Position numbers and translations under genes: made by a program
The notes under the pieces: model-generated
Told to the model about the DNA's origin: nothing
Seen by the model: only the letters and a program-made list of their open reading frames with translations
Database searches by the model: none
Source: Acidobacteriota bacterium
GTDB taxonomy: Bacteria > Acidobacteriota > Terriglobia > Acidiferrales > UBA7541
Direction: 5' to 3'
DNA length: 7,906 nucleotides
Assembly (NCBI GenBank): GCA_003224135.1
Contig: QHYO01000122.1
Location: 1-7,906, forward strand
Part shown: positions 1-7,033 of the stretch, piece by piece
Layout: every line of letters starts with the position of its first letter
Position numbering within the stretch: position 1 is the stretch's first letter

Positions 1-2168
1 CCTCTTATTATCGCCACATTTTTTTTGACAATGGGCCGGGGACTCCTGCCTACTTCTACACTTCCGGGAAGGCAGTTGCGCCCAGCACGGTCGAGTTGCA
101 GAACGGCAAGCTACCGCTCGATTCCAAGATTTTTCTGACGCCGCCCAACTCCATACGCTTGTCATGGCAGTCCAGCGCTGGCGGCTCCTGGGGCGCCGCA
201 GTCCATGTGCTTGAATTCCGCGATCGCGAAATTCTTTTTGACGGCGACATGCTGTCCTTTTGGCTCTTCTCGCCAGAAGCGGTCGCTGCTTCGGCTCTGC
301 CTGAACCGAGGCTTCATGACACTCGCCGCGGATTTTCGGCGGCGATTCGTATAGGAGAATTTTCTGGCAATATCCCGGCGAAGAAGTGGATCCGGGTGGC
401 CATTCCTTTTCGCCGCATCGTGGCAGCTTCGGTGACTTCGTTCGATCCGCGGCGGCTGGCCTCGCTGGCTTTCGAGCAGTCGGTGGCCGATCTAACGCCA
501 CATACATTGTTCGTTGACGAAATTCGTATCGAGGGGGCTCCTGCCTCGTCGTCTTCGAATGAGGCGATGCGTGCTGCGCCCAAGAATCTCCGGGCGCGCG
601 CATATGAACGTCACGTTGATCTCAGTTGGGATGGCTCTTCTTCGGGCTCGAGTGAAGAAACAGCACTCGGCCGCTACATTGTTTATCGCTCATTCGACGG
701 ATCGCATTTCGAGCCAATCGGGATGCAAACTCCTGGTGTTCACCGGTATACGGACTTTCTCGGCAAAGTTGGCGAGACTGCGCATTACAAGGTTGTGGCG
801 TCGGACGCGAATTACCGCGAGTCGCCTGCGTCGGCGGTTGTTTCCGCGACGACGCATGCGATGAGCGATGATGAACTGCTGACGATGCTTCAGGAAGCTT
901 GCTTCCGCTACTACTGGGAGGGCGCGCATCCCGATTCCGGCATGATTCGCGAAAGTCTTCCGGGGAACGATCGTATCGTCGCTACTGGCGCATCTGGGTT
1001 CGGCATTATGGCGCTGGTTGTGGGAGTTGAGCGCGGGTTCATCACGCGGGAACAGGGCGTCGAGCGGCTAAACACGATGACGACGTTCCTCGACAAGGCT
1101 CCCCGTTACCATGGGGCGTGGTCGCATTTTATGGACGGCAAAACCGGTCAATCGCTCCCGGTTTTTGATGTCATTGACAGCGGCGGGGACCTCGTGGAGT
1201 CTGCGTTCCTGATTCAAGGCCTTCTTGCCGCGCGGCAATACTTCAATCGCCCGACCGCACAGGAAACCGCACTCGCCAAGCGCATCACGCATCTTTGGGA
1301 AACCGTGGAATGGGATTGGTACCGGGAATCGCCGGACAGCGACGCCCTTTACTGGCATTGGACGCCGGAGTGGACCTGGTTCATCCATCATCGGCTGACC
1401 GGATTTAATGAAACGATGATCGTCTATCTGCTGGCAATTGCGTCGCCAACGCATCCTGTTGCGCCGGAGCTCTACTACACGGGTTGGGCAGGCCAGTCTG
1501 AAGCCGCGACGCTCTATCGCAAAGGGTGGTCCGGTTCGTCGGAAGGCGGGCACTACACCAACGGTTCAAAGTATTTTGGAATCAAGCTTGACGTTGGCGT
1601 TGGTAGTGGCGGCCCGCTATTTTTTGCGCACTATTCGTATATGGGATTTGATCCGCATACGCTTACGGACCTCTATACGAATTATTTTGAAAACAATCGC
1701 AACCTCGCCAGGATTAACCGCGCCTACGCGACTGAGAATCCTGAAAAGCGCAAGACATTTGGCGCGGACGCGTGGGGCCTGACGGCCGCCGACGGCTCAA
1801 AGGGCTACAATCCGGCCGCGCCCGACGCCGAGCATGACAAAGGCACGCTCGCTCCGACCGGTGCACTCGCTTCATTTCCGTACACGCCAGAAGCATCGAT
1901 GGCCGCATTCAGGCATTTTTATCGCGACTTGGGCGATCGCCTCTGGGGAATTTACGGTCCGATTGACGCGTACAGTCTGGACGAAGATTGGTGGTCGCCC
2001 ATTTACATGGGCCTGAACCAGGCTCCGATTACGGTGATGGTGGAAAACTACCGGTCGGGATTGGTCTGGAAACTCTTCCACGCCAATCCCGAAATTCAAT
2101 CCATGCTGAGGAAACTTGACGCCACAACAGCGGAACTGCGCGCGCACCAAACGCAAACTTCAAAATAA
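1..2168 (+). CDS. Glucoamylase-domain (PF10091, GH144-like) glycoside hydrolase, 5' partial
   Basis: The frame is open from the window edge (first full codon at 3) to TAA at 2166-2168, giving about 721 visible residues. The TTG at 96 is not the real start, because family-like sequence ([19 protein letters not shown]) lies in frame upstream of it. The true start and an expected signal peptide are outside the window. Order seen: a beta-rich N-terminal module (to about nt 540), a fibronectin-III-like domain (about 576-855), then the PF10091 alpha/alpha-barrel-type catalytic domain (about 861-2130), ending with the characteristic [12 protein letters not shown] stretch. The family, long labelled 'glucoamylase', includes GH144 endo-beta-1,2-glucanases. 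The motif GGDLVES (Asp at 1188-1190, Glu at 1197-1199) and NETM (Glu at 1410-1412) match in spacing the catalytically important Asp139/Glu142/Glu211 I recall for the Chitinophaga pinensis enzyme. It is probably secreted and cuts a beta-glucan, and the receptor gene downstream fits product uptake. The family call is firm; the beta-1,2-glucan substrate is inference. Confidence 0.9.
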   Translation, partial: SYYRHIFFDNGPGTPAYFYTSGKAVAPSTVELQNGKLPLDSKIFLTPPNSIRLSWQSSAGGSWGAAVHVLEFRDREILFDGDMLSFWLFSPEAVAASALPEPRLHDTRRGFSAAIRIGEFSGNIPAKKWIRVAIPFRRIVAASVTSFDPRRLASLAFEQSVADLTPHTLFVDEIRIEGAPASSSSNEAMRAAPKNLRARAYERHVDLSWDGSSSGSSEETALGRYIVYRSFDGSHFEPIGMQTPGVHRYTDFLGKVGETAHYKVVASDANYRESPASAVVSATTHAMSDDELLTMLQEACFRYYWEGAHPDSGMIRESLPGNDRIVATGASGFGIMALVVGVERGFITREQGVERLNTMTTFLDKAPRYHGAWSHFMDGKTGQSLPVFDVIDSGGDLVESAFLIQGLLAARQYFNRPTAQETALAKRITHLWETVEWDWYRESPDSDALYWHWTPEWTWFIHHRLTGFNETMIVYLLAIASPTHPVAPELYYTGWAGQSEAATLYRKGWSGSSEGGHYTNGSKYFGIKLDVGVGSGGPLFFAHYSYMGFDPHTLTDLYTNYFENNRNLARINRAYATENPEKRKTFGADAWGLTAADGSKGYNPAAPDAEHDKGTLAPTGALASFPYTPEASMAAFRHFYRDLGDRLWGIYGPIDAYSLDEDWWSPIYMGLNQAPITVMVENYRSGLVWKLFHANPEIQSMLRKLDATTAELRAHQTQTSK

Positions 2169-2250
2169 GGAAAGCGTTGTTCCGGAGCTGACGTTTCGAG
2201 ATTCCCGAGAATTTGCCGCACTCTGAGTGTCCTTGGGGGGCCGGCCGCGT

Positions 2251-2270
2251 CATGAAACCGCATGAAACCG
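2251..2270. repeat. Tandem direct repeat, 2 x 10 bp (CATGAAACCG)
   Basis: CATGAAACCG occurs twice with no spacer, at 2251-2260 and 2261-2270, and abuts the palindrome that begins at 2269. It lies in the gap between the glycosidase and the receptor gene, about 30 bp upstream of the proposed -35 box. It could be an accessory regulator-binding site or a simple slippage duplication; the sequence alone cannot decide. Confidence 0.7.
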
Positions 2271-2285
2271 TATAGTGCCTATACG
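2269..2285. promoter_or_regulatory. Perfect palindrome, candidate operator for the receptor gene
   Basis: The sequence CGTATAG-TGC-CTATACG is a perfect 7-bp inverted repeat around a 3-bp centre. It has no T-run after it, so it does not resemble a terminator. It sits 12 bp upstream of the proposed -35 hexamer of the TonB-dependent receptor gene, where a dimeric activator or repressor would typically bind. No regulator gene is visible in the window that would obviously recognise it. The repeat itself is certain; the operator role is inference. Confidence 0.45.
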
Positions 2286-2297
2286 TATTAAGCCGCT

Positions 2298-2326
2298 TTG
2301 ACTTAACGATTGTAAAAGACTTAAAT
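2298..2326 (+). promoter_or_regulatory. Predicted sigma-70-type promoter of the TonB-dependent receptor gene
   Basis: TTGACT at 2298-2303 matches five of six bases of the -35 consensus. After a 17-bp spacer, TTAAAT at 2321-2326 matches four of six of the -10 consensus. Transcription would start near 2333, giving a leader of about 60 nt before the ATG at 2394. The local AT-richness contrasts with the GC-rich flanks and supports a promoter. The heptamer GACTTAA (2300-2306 and 2318-2324) and a 6-bp inverted repeat ACGATT/AATCGT (2306-2311 and 2324-2329) overlap it. A promoter here would let the receptor be expressed separately from the glycosidase upstream. Confidence 0.45.
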
Positions 2327-2383
2327 CGTAGCACTCATTGGCTCGCTTTCCGCGCGCGGCTGTGGGGTGTCTCTTTCGTTCTT

Positions 2384-2387
2384 GAGG
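2384..2387 (+). promoter_or_regulatory. Ribosome binding site that fixes the receptor start at 2394
   Basis: GAGG at 2384-2387 lies six bases before ATG 2394. An in-frame GTG at 2367 has no comparable site, and starting there would put nine extra residues ahead of a clean signal peptide. The ATG is therefore preferred. Confidence 0.65.
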
Positions 2388-2393
2388 ATCATC

Positions 2394-5300
2394 ATGCGAC
2401 AGAATTTTCTGTTTTCTATTCTGGTCTTCACAGCTCTAAATCTGTCCGTGCCTTCCGCAGGCCGCGCTCAAGTCTCGGCGAGCATTAAAGGCACTGTCAC
2501 GGATCCATCGGGAGCGCCGGTTCCTGCGGCGACCGTGACAACGAAGAACACGGAGACAGGAGCGGCCCGAAGCGCTATCACGGATGAAGCGGGACGGTAT
2601 CAGATTGTTTGGCTGGCTGTAGGACAACACGAAGTGGAAGTTAGCAAGCCGGGCTTTCAGGACGCGATCCGGAGCGGTATCCGTCTGGTCGTGGGACAGG
2701 AAGCAACTGTCGATCTGAAATTGCAAGTGAGCGCTCTTAGAGCGGAAATGAGAGTTAACGGAGATGCGCCCATCGTGAGTACGACGACGAAAGACATCTC
2801 CGGCCTGGTTGGAGAACAGCAGGTGAAGGATCTTCCTCTGAACGGGCGGAGCTATGACTTGCTGCTATCCCTGAATCCGGGCATCGTTAATTTCACCTCG
2901 ATGAAAACAGGAGGGACCGGAATATCGAATTCCACCACGGGAAACAACTTCGCCGTTTCCGGAAACCGGCCACAGCAGAATCTTTTTCTGTTGAACGGAG
3001 TGGAGTTTACTGGCGCGGCCGAGAACAATATGCAGCCGGGAGGAACGAGCGGAATGTTGCTCGGCTTGGAGGCCGTGCGTGAATTTAACGTGCTGCGGGA
3101 CTCTTATGGCGCAGAATTCGGCAAGCGGCCGGGCGGCCAAGTGGTGATTGTGACGCAGTCGGGAACGAATCAATGGCACGGGACTGCATTCGAATTTCTA
3201 CGCAACAACGCGCTGGACGCGCCGAATTTCTTTGACCAAGGGGATGCGCCGCCGTTTCAGCGTAATCAATTTGGTGTTTCCACGGGAGGGCCGCTCCAGA
3301 AAGACAAGACGTTTCTCTTCGGCAACTACGAGGGATTCCGGCAGAACCTGCACCAGACGTCAGCGGCGTTTGTTCCGGACGCGACTTCTCGGGCTGCCGC
3401 CGTACCTAGCGTTCAGCCGCTGCTGAATTTGTGGCCCACACCTCCGGCAGGAGCGCCGGACTTTGCTGGGATCGCGGAGGTCTTCAGCAGCCCCCTGCAA
3501 ACGATTCGAGAGGATTTTGGCACGGCGCGGGTGGACCATATTTTTTCGCGGCGGGATACGCTTGCGGGAATTTACACAATTGACGACGGCCGGGACTTCA
3601 CCGCTACACCGCTCGATCCTTTCAGCAGCGACGTGGTGACGCTGCGGGAACAGGTGGTGTCGCTCGAGGAGACGCACGTTTTCTCGTCTGCGCTGGTGAA
3701 TAGCGCGCGAGTGGGATTTTCGCGCGCTGGGTACTTTTTCACGGGTGAGCCGACGCCCGGGACGCCAGCGGAAAACGTTCCCGGGTTCCTGATCGGACAT
3801 CCGGTGGGAGCGGTGGTGGTTGGCGGCAGTGCAGCGTCGAATCCGCAAGCGCAGCTCGGGCTCGCGGGAAGCAACAATGGAAGCAATCTGAGTATCGCGC
3901 GAAATCTCTACACGTTCGAGGATCACATCAACTTGACACGGGGGCGGCATCAGCTTGAATTCGGCGCGTGGTTCCAGCGTTTTCAATCGAATGAAACAAT
4001 TGCGCTGAGCCAGTTTGGCCAGGCGACCTTCACCAGCTTGCAGACATTCTTGCAGGGAACGATTTCGAGTTTCTTGTTCGATCCTTCGCCAACAGAGATG
4101 AATTGGCGCTCGCTGCTGGGCGCGTGGTACGCGCAAGACACTATCCGGATCAGTCCGAGACTTACAGCGACGCTGGGTTTCCGGGATGAGTTTACGACCG
4201 GATGGAATGAAGCGCACGGGCGGGCGTCGAACTATACGTTTACCAACGGAGTGATCTCGACCGACCCGCATGTCGGAAATTCTTTCTTCACGGCGAATAA
4301 CGCAAAGTTTTTGCCGCAGCCACGGATTGGAATGGCGTGGAGTCCATTTAGCGCGAAAACGGTAATCCGCGCGGGATTCGGTATGTACAACGATCTTCAG
4401 GATGCGTTGGGATACCGCGCGGATCAGAACGCGCCTTTCAATCCGACGTTCACGACACCGATGACTGTGGCGCAGCTTCCGATTAATCCGGCTGGGCCAT
4501 TCCCAGCGACGGCGAAGTTGATCCCCGGAGGAGTGCAGCCGGACATGCAGACGCCGACGCTGATTTCCTATTCGTTGAGGATCCAGCAGCAGCTCTCCCC
4601 AAATACATCGCTCACGCTGGGGTACGTGGGTTCACACGGCTATCACGAATTGATCGGCATCGACGCGAACGAGCCATTTCCCGTGATCTGCCCTGCGTCA
4701 CCGTGTCCCGCAACCTATCCGGCAACTTTTCCCACGGGGATAGCGGGCACGCCGGTGCCGGCGGGAACATACTTTGTGCCGACAATGACAAAGGCCAATC
4801 CCGCGATCGCGAACACCTGGACATGGTTTTCGGAGGGAGTCAGCTCGTACAACGCCCTGCAAGTGGATGTGAATCGCCGTTTTAGCGGAGGCTTGACACT
4901 GCGCGGAGTCTACACATTCTCTAAGGTTCTTGATGACGGAGATTCGCTCAACGCTACGACGTCGGGAGGCGGGCCGGCGCTGGCTTCGAATCCATTCAAC
5001 CTCCGTTCGGATTGGGGCTTGGGAACTTTCGACGTGAGGCACATTGGGGTGGTCAACGTGACCTATGGGCTACCAGTTGGGCGCGGGAAGCGCTTTCTAG
5101 GTGACGGGGAGGGATTGGCAAATGCGGCCGTGAGCGGCTGGACGGTGAACTCCGTCGTGACGTTGCAAGGTGGTTTTCCATTCTCGCCGCAGCTCAGCTA
5201 CAACCCGTCAAACAACGGAGATACGCGAAATCCGGTGCGCCCGTTCGCGAATCCAGCTTTCAGTGGGCCGCTGATCCTCGGCAAGTCGGACAAGTGGTTT

Positions 5301-5612
5301 AACCCCAATGCGTTTCTGGCACCCGCAAACACGGCGGCAAATGGCGGGTTCTATGGAAACGTTGGAAGAAACACGTTGATCGGACCGGGCCTGGCCACAT
5401 GGGATTTCTCAGTGCTGAAAGACACGCGGATTCGCGAGCGGCTGAATCTTCAGTTTCGGGCGGAGATATTCAACCTTCTTAACCGGGCAAATTTCAACCT
5501 GCCTAATGCCGTTGTCTTCACGCCCTCGGGGATTTCGCCAACGGCAGGCGTGATTAGCAGCACGTCCGCCACCTCGCGCCAGATCCAATTCAGCCTGAAG
5601 CTATTTTGGTAG
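2394..5612 (+). CDS. Oar-like TonB-dependent outer-membrane receptor with carboxypeptidase-regulatory domain
   Basis: This is a complete 1072-residue outer-membrane receptor, normal length for the large acidobacterial Oar-like family. Residues 1-25 or so form a signal peptide (positive MRQ, hydrophobic core, cleavage near AGRA-Q). Residues about 28-115 are a carboxypeptidase-regulatory/transthyretin-like beta domain (IKGTVTDPSGAPVPAATV, then DEAGRYQI). The plug follows at about 130-255, with the family hallmarks VKDLPLNGRSYDLLLSLNPG, LFLLNGVE and GAEFGKRPGGQVVIVTQSGTN. The rest is a 22-strand-type beta barrel ending in IQFSLKLFW; a terminal aromatic is the usual BAM signal. Such receptors import large or scarce ligands using TonB/ExbBD energy, encoded elsewhere. 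The glycosidase just upstream on the same strand suggests an oligosaccharide ligand, but the ligand cannot be read from sequence. No frameshift or internal stop is seen. A remnant of a related gene follows directly. Confidence 0.93.
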   Translation: MRQNFLFSILVFTALNLSVPSAGRAQVSASIKGTVTDPSGAPVPAATVTTKNTETGAARSAITDEAGRYQIVWLAVGQHEVEVSKPGFQDAIRSGIRLVVGQEATVDLKLQVSALRAEMRVNGDAPIVSTTTKDISGLVGEQQVKDLPLNGRSYDLLLSLNPGIVNFTSMKTGGTGISNSTTGNNFAVSGNRPQQNLFLLNGVEFTGAAENNMQPGGTSGMLLGLEAVREFNVLRDSYGAEFGKRPGGQVVIVTQSGTNQWHGTAFEFLRNNALDAPNFFDQGDAPPFQRNQFGVSTGGPLQKDKTFLFGNYEGFRQNLHQTSAAFVPDATSRAAAVPSVQPLLNLWPTPPAGAPDFAGIAEVFSSPLQTIREDFGTARVDHIFSRRDTLAGIYTIDDGRDFTATPLDPFSSDVVTLREQVVSLEETHVFSSALVNSARVGFSRAGYFFTGEPTPGTPAENVPGFLIGHPVGAVVVGGSAASNPQAQLGLAGSNNGSNLSIARNLYTFEDHINLTRGRHQLEFGAWFQRFQSNETIALSQFGQATFTSLQTFLQGTISSFLFDPSPTEMNWRSLLGAWYAQDTIRISPRLTATLGFRDEFTTGWNEAHGRASNYTFTNGVISTDPHVGNSFFTANNAKFLPQPRIGMAWSPFSAKTVIRAGFGMYNDLQDALGYRADQNAPFNPTFTTPMTVAQLPINPAGPFPATAKLIPGGVQPDMQTPTLISYSLRIQQQLSPNTSLTLGYVGSHGYHELIGIDANEPFPVICPASPCPATYPATFPTGIAGTPVPAGTYFVPTMTKANPAIANTWTWFSEGVSSYNALQVDVNRRFSGGLTLRGVYTFSKVLDDGDSLNATTSGGGPALASNPFNLRSDWGLGTFDVRHIGVVNVTYGLPVGRGKRFLGDGEGLANAAVSGWTVNSVVTLQGGFPFSPQLSYNPSNNGDTRNPVRPFANPAFSGPLILGKSDKWFNPNAFLAPANTAANGGFYGNVGRNTLIGPGLATWDFSVLKDTRIRERLNLQFRAEIFNLLNRANFNLPNAVVFTPSGISPTAGVISSTSATSRQIQFSLKLFW

Positions 5613-5638
5613 TGGATTGCAGTGCCAGGTCCTGCTCG

Positions 5639-5866
5639 CGCAACCCTGTACGCGGGCCGTCGGAACAAGACGCGGACTTGGCGCCAATCAAGAGAACAAT
5701 GATTAAGGAGAGATTCAGTCTCGACTTCCGTACGGAAGTTTTTACCCTCACGAACACGCCGCCACTCGGGGCTCCGAATGCTGTCGAGGGCACCGCAGGA
5801 TTGCCTCTATCACTACGGCCGGTGATCCGCGCCGCGATACAGTTCGAGCTCAAATTTACCTTCTGA
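5639..5866 (+). pseudogene. C-terminal remnant of a second TonB-dependent receptor
   Basis: Twenty-six bases after the receptor stop, a different frame encodes about 75 residues that match the C-terminus of Oar-like receptors: RNPVRGPSEQDADLAP, then IKERFSLDFRTEVFTLTN, ending IQFELKFTF and TGA at 5864-5866. Aligned without gaps to the intact neighbour (its RN at 5367), the first 49 residues share 21 identities, counted by eye. Homology stops upstream at about 5639. There is no signal peptide, plug or most of the barrel, no credible start codon and no ribosome binding site. The divergence from the neighbour argues for an old paralogue largely deleted, rather than a fresh duplication. It is probably not translated as a functional protein. 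The open frame extends a little upstream to about 5606, but that part shows no homology. Confidence 0.75.
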
Positions 5867-5951
5867 AGACTTGCCTCAACGCACGGGACCGACACCAACG
5901 AAACGGTTCGGAAAGATCCGACTCTCCTAAATTCCAGGGTCGCCTCGTGCA

Positions 5952-6164
5952 ATCCCCATAGTGCCGGTTGAAAAATCCCCACCCCTAGCGTGGAGGCTCG
6001 AAATCCTGAAACTCTTATGAGACTGAGCAGGCGGCTAGTTGTGGGCTGGCGTGGTTCGATATCCCCAGTGGGACATGGAGCGCTTGTTGAAGGCGGTGCA
6101 ACTTCGCGCCAAGGCGAGGGAGATCGAACTACTAGAAGTCCGCGACCAGGCCGATTGCGGCTGA
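5952..6164 (+). mobile_element. Possible insertion-sequence scar with short transposase-like ORF
   Basis: The gap between the convergent transcription units holds no complete gene. The heptamer ATCCCCA occurs three times (5952-5958, 5975-5981, 6061-6067), and GTGCCGGTTGAAAAATCCCC at 5961-5980 resembles the repeated ends of IS21-type elements as I remember them. An ORF from ATG 6075 to TGA 6162-6164 encodes 29 residues beginning MERLLKAVQLRAKAREIELL. This faintly recalls the N-terminus of helix-turn-helix transposases common in Acidobacteriota (the LRAxAxxIxxL pattern). The ORF overlaps the last codons of the opposite-strand gene ending at 6132. No second inverted repeat or target duplication is visible. 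This is a weak call based on memory of families; ordinary intergenic DNA is the alternative. Confidence 0.25.
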
Positions 6165-6665
6165 GAATCGGTTGGCGCAGGCATAAAGCGAAGCGACCAG
6201 AACACCCTCCGTAATTTCGGCATCGTTCCAGCCAGCTTCGCGCACGCGGTCGAAATCCTGCCGTTCGATGTCCGCTGGTTGGCGCGAAACCTTTGCAAGG
6301 AATTGGAAGAGTGTCATTACTCTCGGGTCGAGAGGCGCACTCTCGAAGTTCAAGGCCAGTTTTCGGGCAAAGGACTTCTCGAAACCGAGCCTTCCGAGAA
6401 TTTCCAAATGCGCGGCCAGACAATAGCTGGAGAGATTGATTCCACTGACGACCAGCGCAATTTGTTCCTTGATGGCACGCGGCAGGGCACGTTCTTCGAA
6501 CATGGCGTGCGTGAACATATTCACTTGGTCCTGAAGCAGTTGAGGATGGCCGCCAAGCGCTTGAAAATAGTTGGGTACAAACCCCCACTTTTCCTGCAAG
6601 AAGCTGTAAACATTTCTTACTTCCGGAGATGCCTGTTCCGCTGAAACCGAGGACACCCAAGACAT
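6132..6665 (-). CDS. AhpD-like / carboxymuconolactone decarboxylase-fold protein with SxxC motif
   Basis: This 177-residue protein belongs to the CMD/AhpD superfamily, in the 'peroxidase-related' group, whose usual length is about 180. The core motif is visible: Glu67, then 12 residues on Ser79-Ser80-Tyr81-Cys82, and His86 (in SGINLSSYCLAAHLEIL). The Glu-to-Cys and Cys-to-His spacings match AhpD Glu118/Cys130/Cys133/His137, but the first cysteine of CxxC is replaced by Ser79. A classical AhpD disulfide is therefore impossible at this site. Cys82 remains, and another cysteine lies at residue 163. The start ATG (6665-6663) is supported by GGGAGG six bases upstream. No signal peptide or membrane segment is seen, so it is probably cytoplasmic. 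It lies downstream of an ECF sigma/anti-sigma pair on the same strand, fitting an oxidative-stress role. The exact reaction is unknown and it may not be a peroxidase at all. Confidence 0.87.
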   Translation of the reverse strand: MSWVSSVSAEQASPEVRNVYSFLQEKWGFVPNYFQALGGHPQLLQDQVNMFTHAMFEERALPRAIKEQIALVVSGINLSSYCLAAHLEILGRLGFEKSFARKLALNFESAPLDPRVMTLFQFLAKVSRQPADIERQDFDRVREAGWNDAEITEGVLVASLYACANRFSAAIGLVADF

Positions 6666-6671
6666 GCCTAA

Positions 6672-6677
6672 CCTCCC
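6672..6677 (-). promoter_or_regulatory. Strong ribosome binding site for the AhpD-like gene
   Basis: On the minus strand GGGAGG (plus-strand CCTCCC) lies six bases before the ATG at 6665. It is the best Shine-Dalgarno match in the window and sets the start of the AhpD-like gene. Confidence 0.6.
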
Positions 6678-6753
6678 GTCAAAGGCCTACCTGGAACTCA
6701 GTGGCGTAGACAAGTGGGAACCACCGAGTAAGTTGCCGAATAGTAGCAGATTT

Positions 6754-6778
6754 AGATAAACCCGTGGTAAACACCGGG
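6754..6778 (-). terminator. Candidate intrinsic terminator after the anti-sigma gene
   Basis: Read on the minus strand, CCC-(G)-GTG-TTTAC-CAC-GGG forms a 6-bp stem with one bulged G and a 5-base loop (6778-6761), followed directly by TTTATCT (6760-6754). It begins 16 bases after the anti-sigma stop. The stem is short and the U-tract imperfect, so it may be leaky or inactive. If real, it separates the AhpD-like gene from the sigma/anti-sigma transcript. Confidence 0.35.
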
Positions 6779-6793
6779 AGAGGGAGGGGACGC

Positions 6794-7033
6794 TCAGGAC
6801 GCGTTGTGGTCTATCTTGCGGCGCAACGCTGCGTGAAGCCGGGCCCGCACTTCTGCGGACAGTGAAACCGGACGGGAGTCGCACAGAACTTTGATTGATT
6901 TCCGGGTCTGATCCACGATCATCGTGCAGTCTTCGCAATGCTCAAGATGACGCTCGAGTTCCTGTTTCACGACGGGATCAAGATCACCGTCGATATAGTT
7001 TGAAATCTCGCGGATGACGCCTTTGCAGTTCAA
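6794..7033 (-). CDS. Zinc-finger (ZAS/zf-HC2) anti-sigma factor
   Basis: This 79-residue protein has the zinc anti-sigma signature: Cys3, His29, Cys33 and Cys36 (HLEHCEDC, the HxxxCxxC motif), with the typical ISNYIDGDLDP helix between. A further cysteine is at residue 51. No transmembrane segment is present, so this is a soluble cytoplasmic type like RsrA or ChrR rather than a membrane-spanning anti-sigma. By family knowledge it would hold the adjacent ECF sigma factor inactive until a signal, often oxidative, releases zinc or changes the fold. The start is TTG at 7033-7031, overlapping the sigma TGA by four bases (TTGA), which implies translational coupling. A weak AAGGTG site lies just upstream. 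The partner is almost certainly the product of the upstream gene; the inducing signal is not visible. Confidence 0.87.
   Translation of the reverse strand: MNCKGVIREISNYIDGDLDPVVKQELERHLEHCEDCTMIVDQTRKSIKVLCDSRPVSLSAEVRARLHAALRRKIDHNAS

Noticed and set aside
96..98. TTG as the start of the glycosidase
   Set aside because: The frame is open to the window edge and the upstream residues look like conserved family sequence, so this is an internal codon of a 5'-truncated gene.
2202..2232. Terminator after the glycosidase gene (CGAG and CACTC/GAGTG repeats)
   Set aside because: The CGAG copies are direct rather than inverted, CACTC-T-GAGTG has a one-base loop, and there is no T-run.
2367..2369. 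GTG as the start of the receptor
   Set aside because: It has no good ribosome binding site, whereas ATG 2394 has GAGG at ideal spacing and begins a clean signal peptide.
3360..4271. Minus-strand open frame of 303 codons antisense to the receptor
   Set aside because: The receptor is certain in this region. The antisense product is arginine-rich low-quality sequence without domain motifs.
6107..6116. CGCCAAGGCG hairpin as a terminator for the AhpD-like gene
   Set aside because: The stem is four bases with a two-base loop and no following U-tract.
5590..6660. Minus-strand open frame of 356 codons
   Set aside because: It runs out of frame over the AhpD-like gene and antisense to the receptor end and fossil. 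It has no recognisable domain and its composition is typical of GC-rich shadow frames.
6699..6738. ECF-type promoter before the AhpD-like gene (GGCAACTT then GTCTA on the minus strand)
   Set aside because: The half-sites resemble ECF boxes but the -35 has an extra base and the spacer is about two or three bases too long. No matching motif was seen upstream of the sigma gene, so autoregulated co-control could not be supported.
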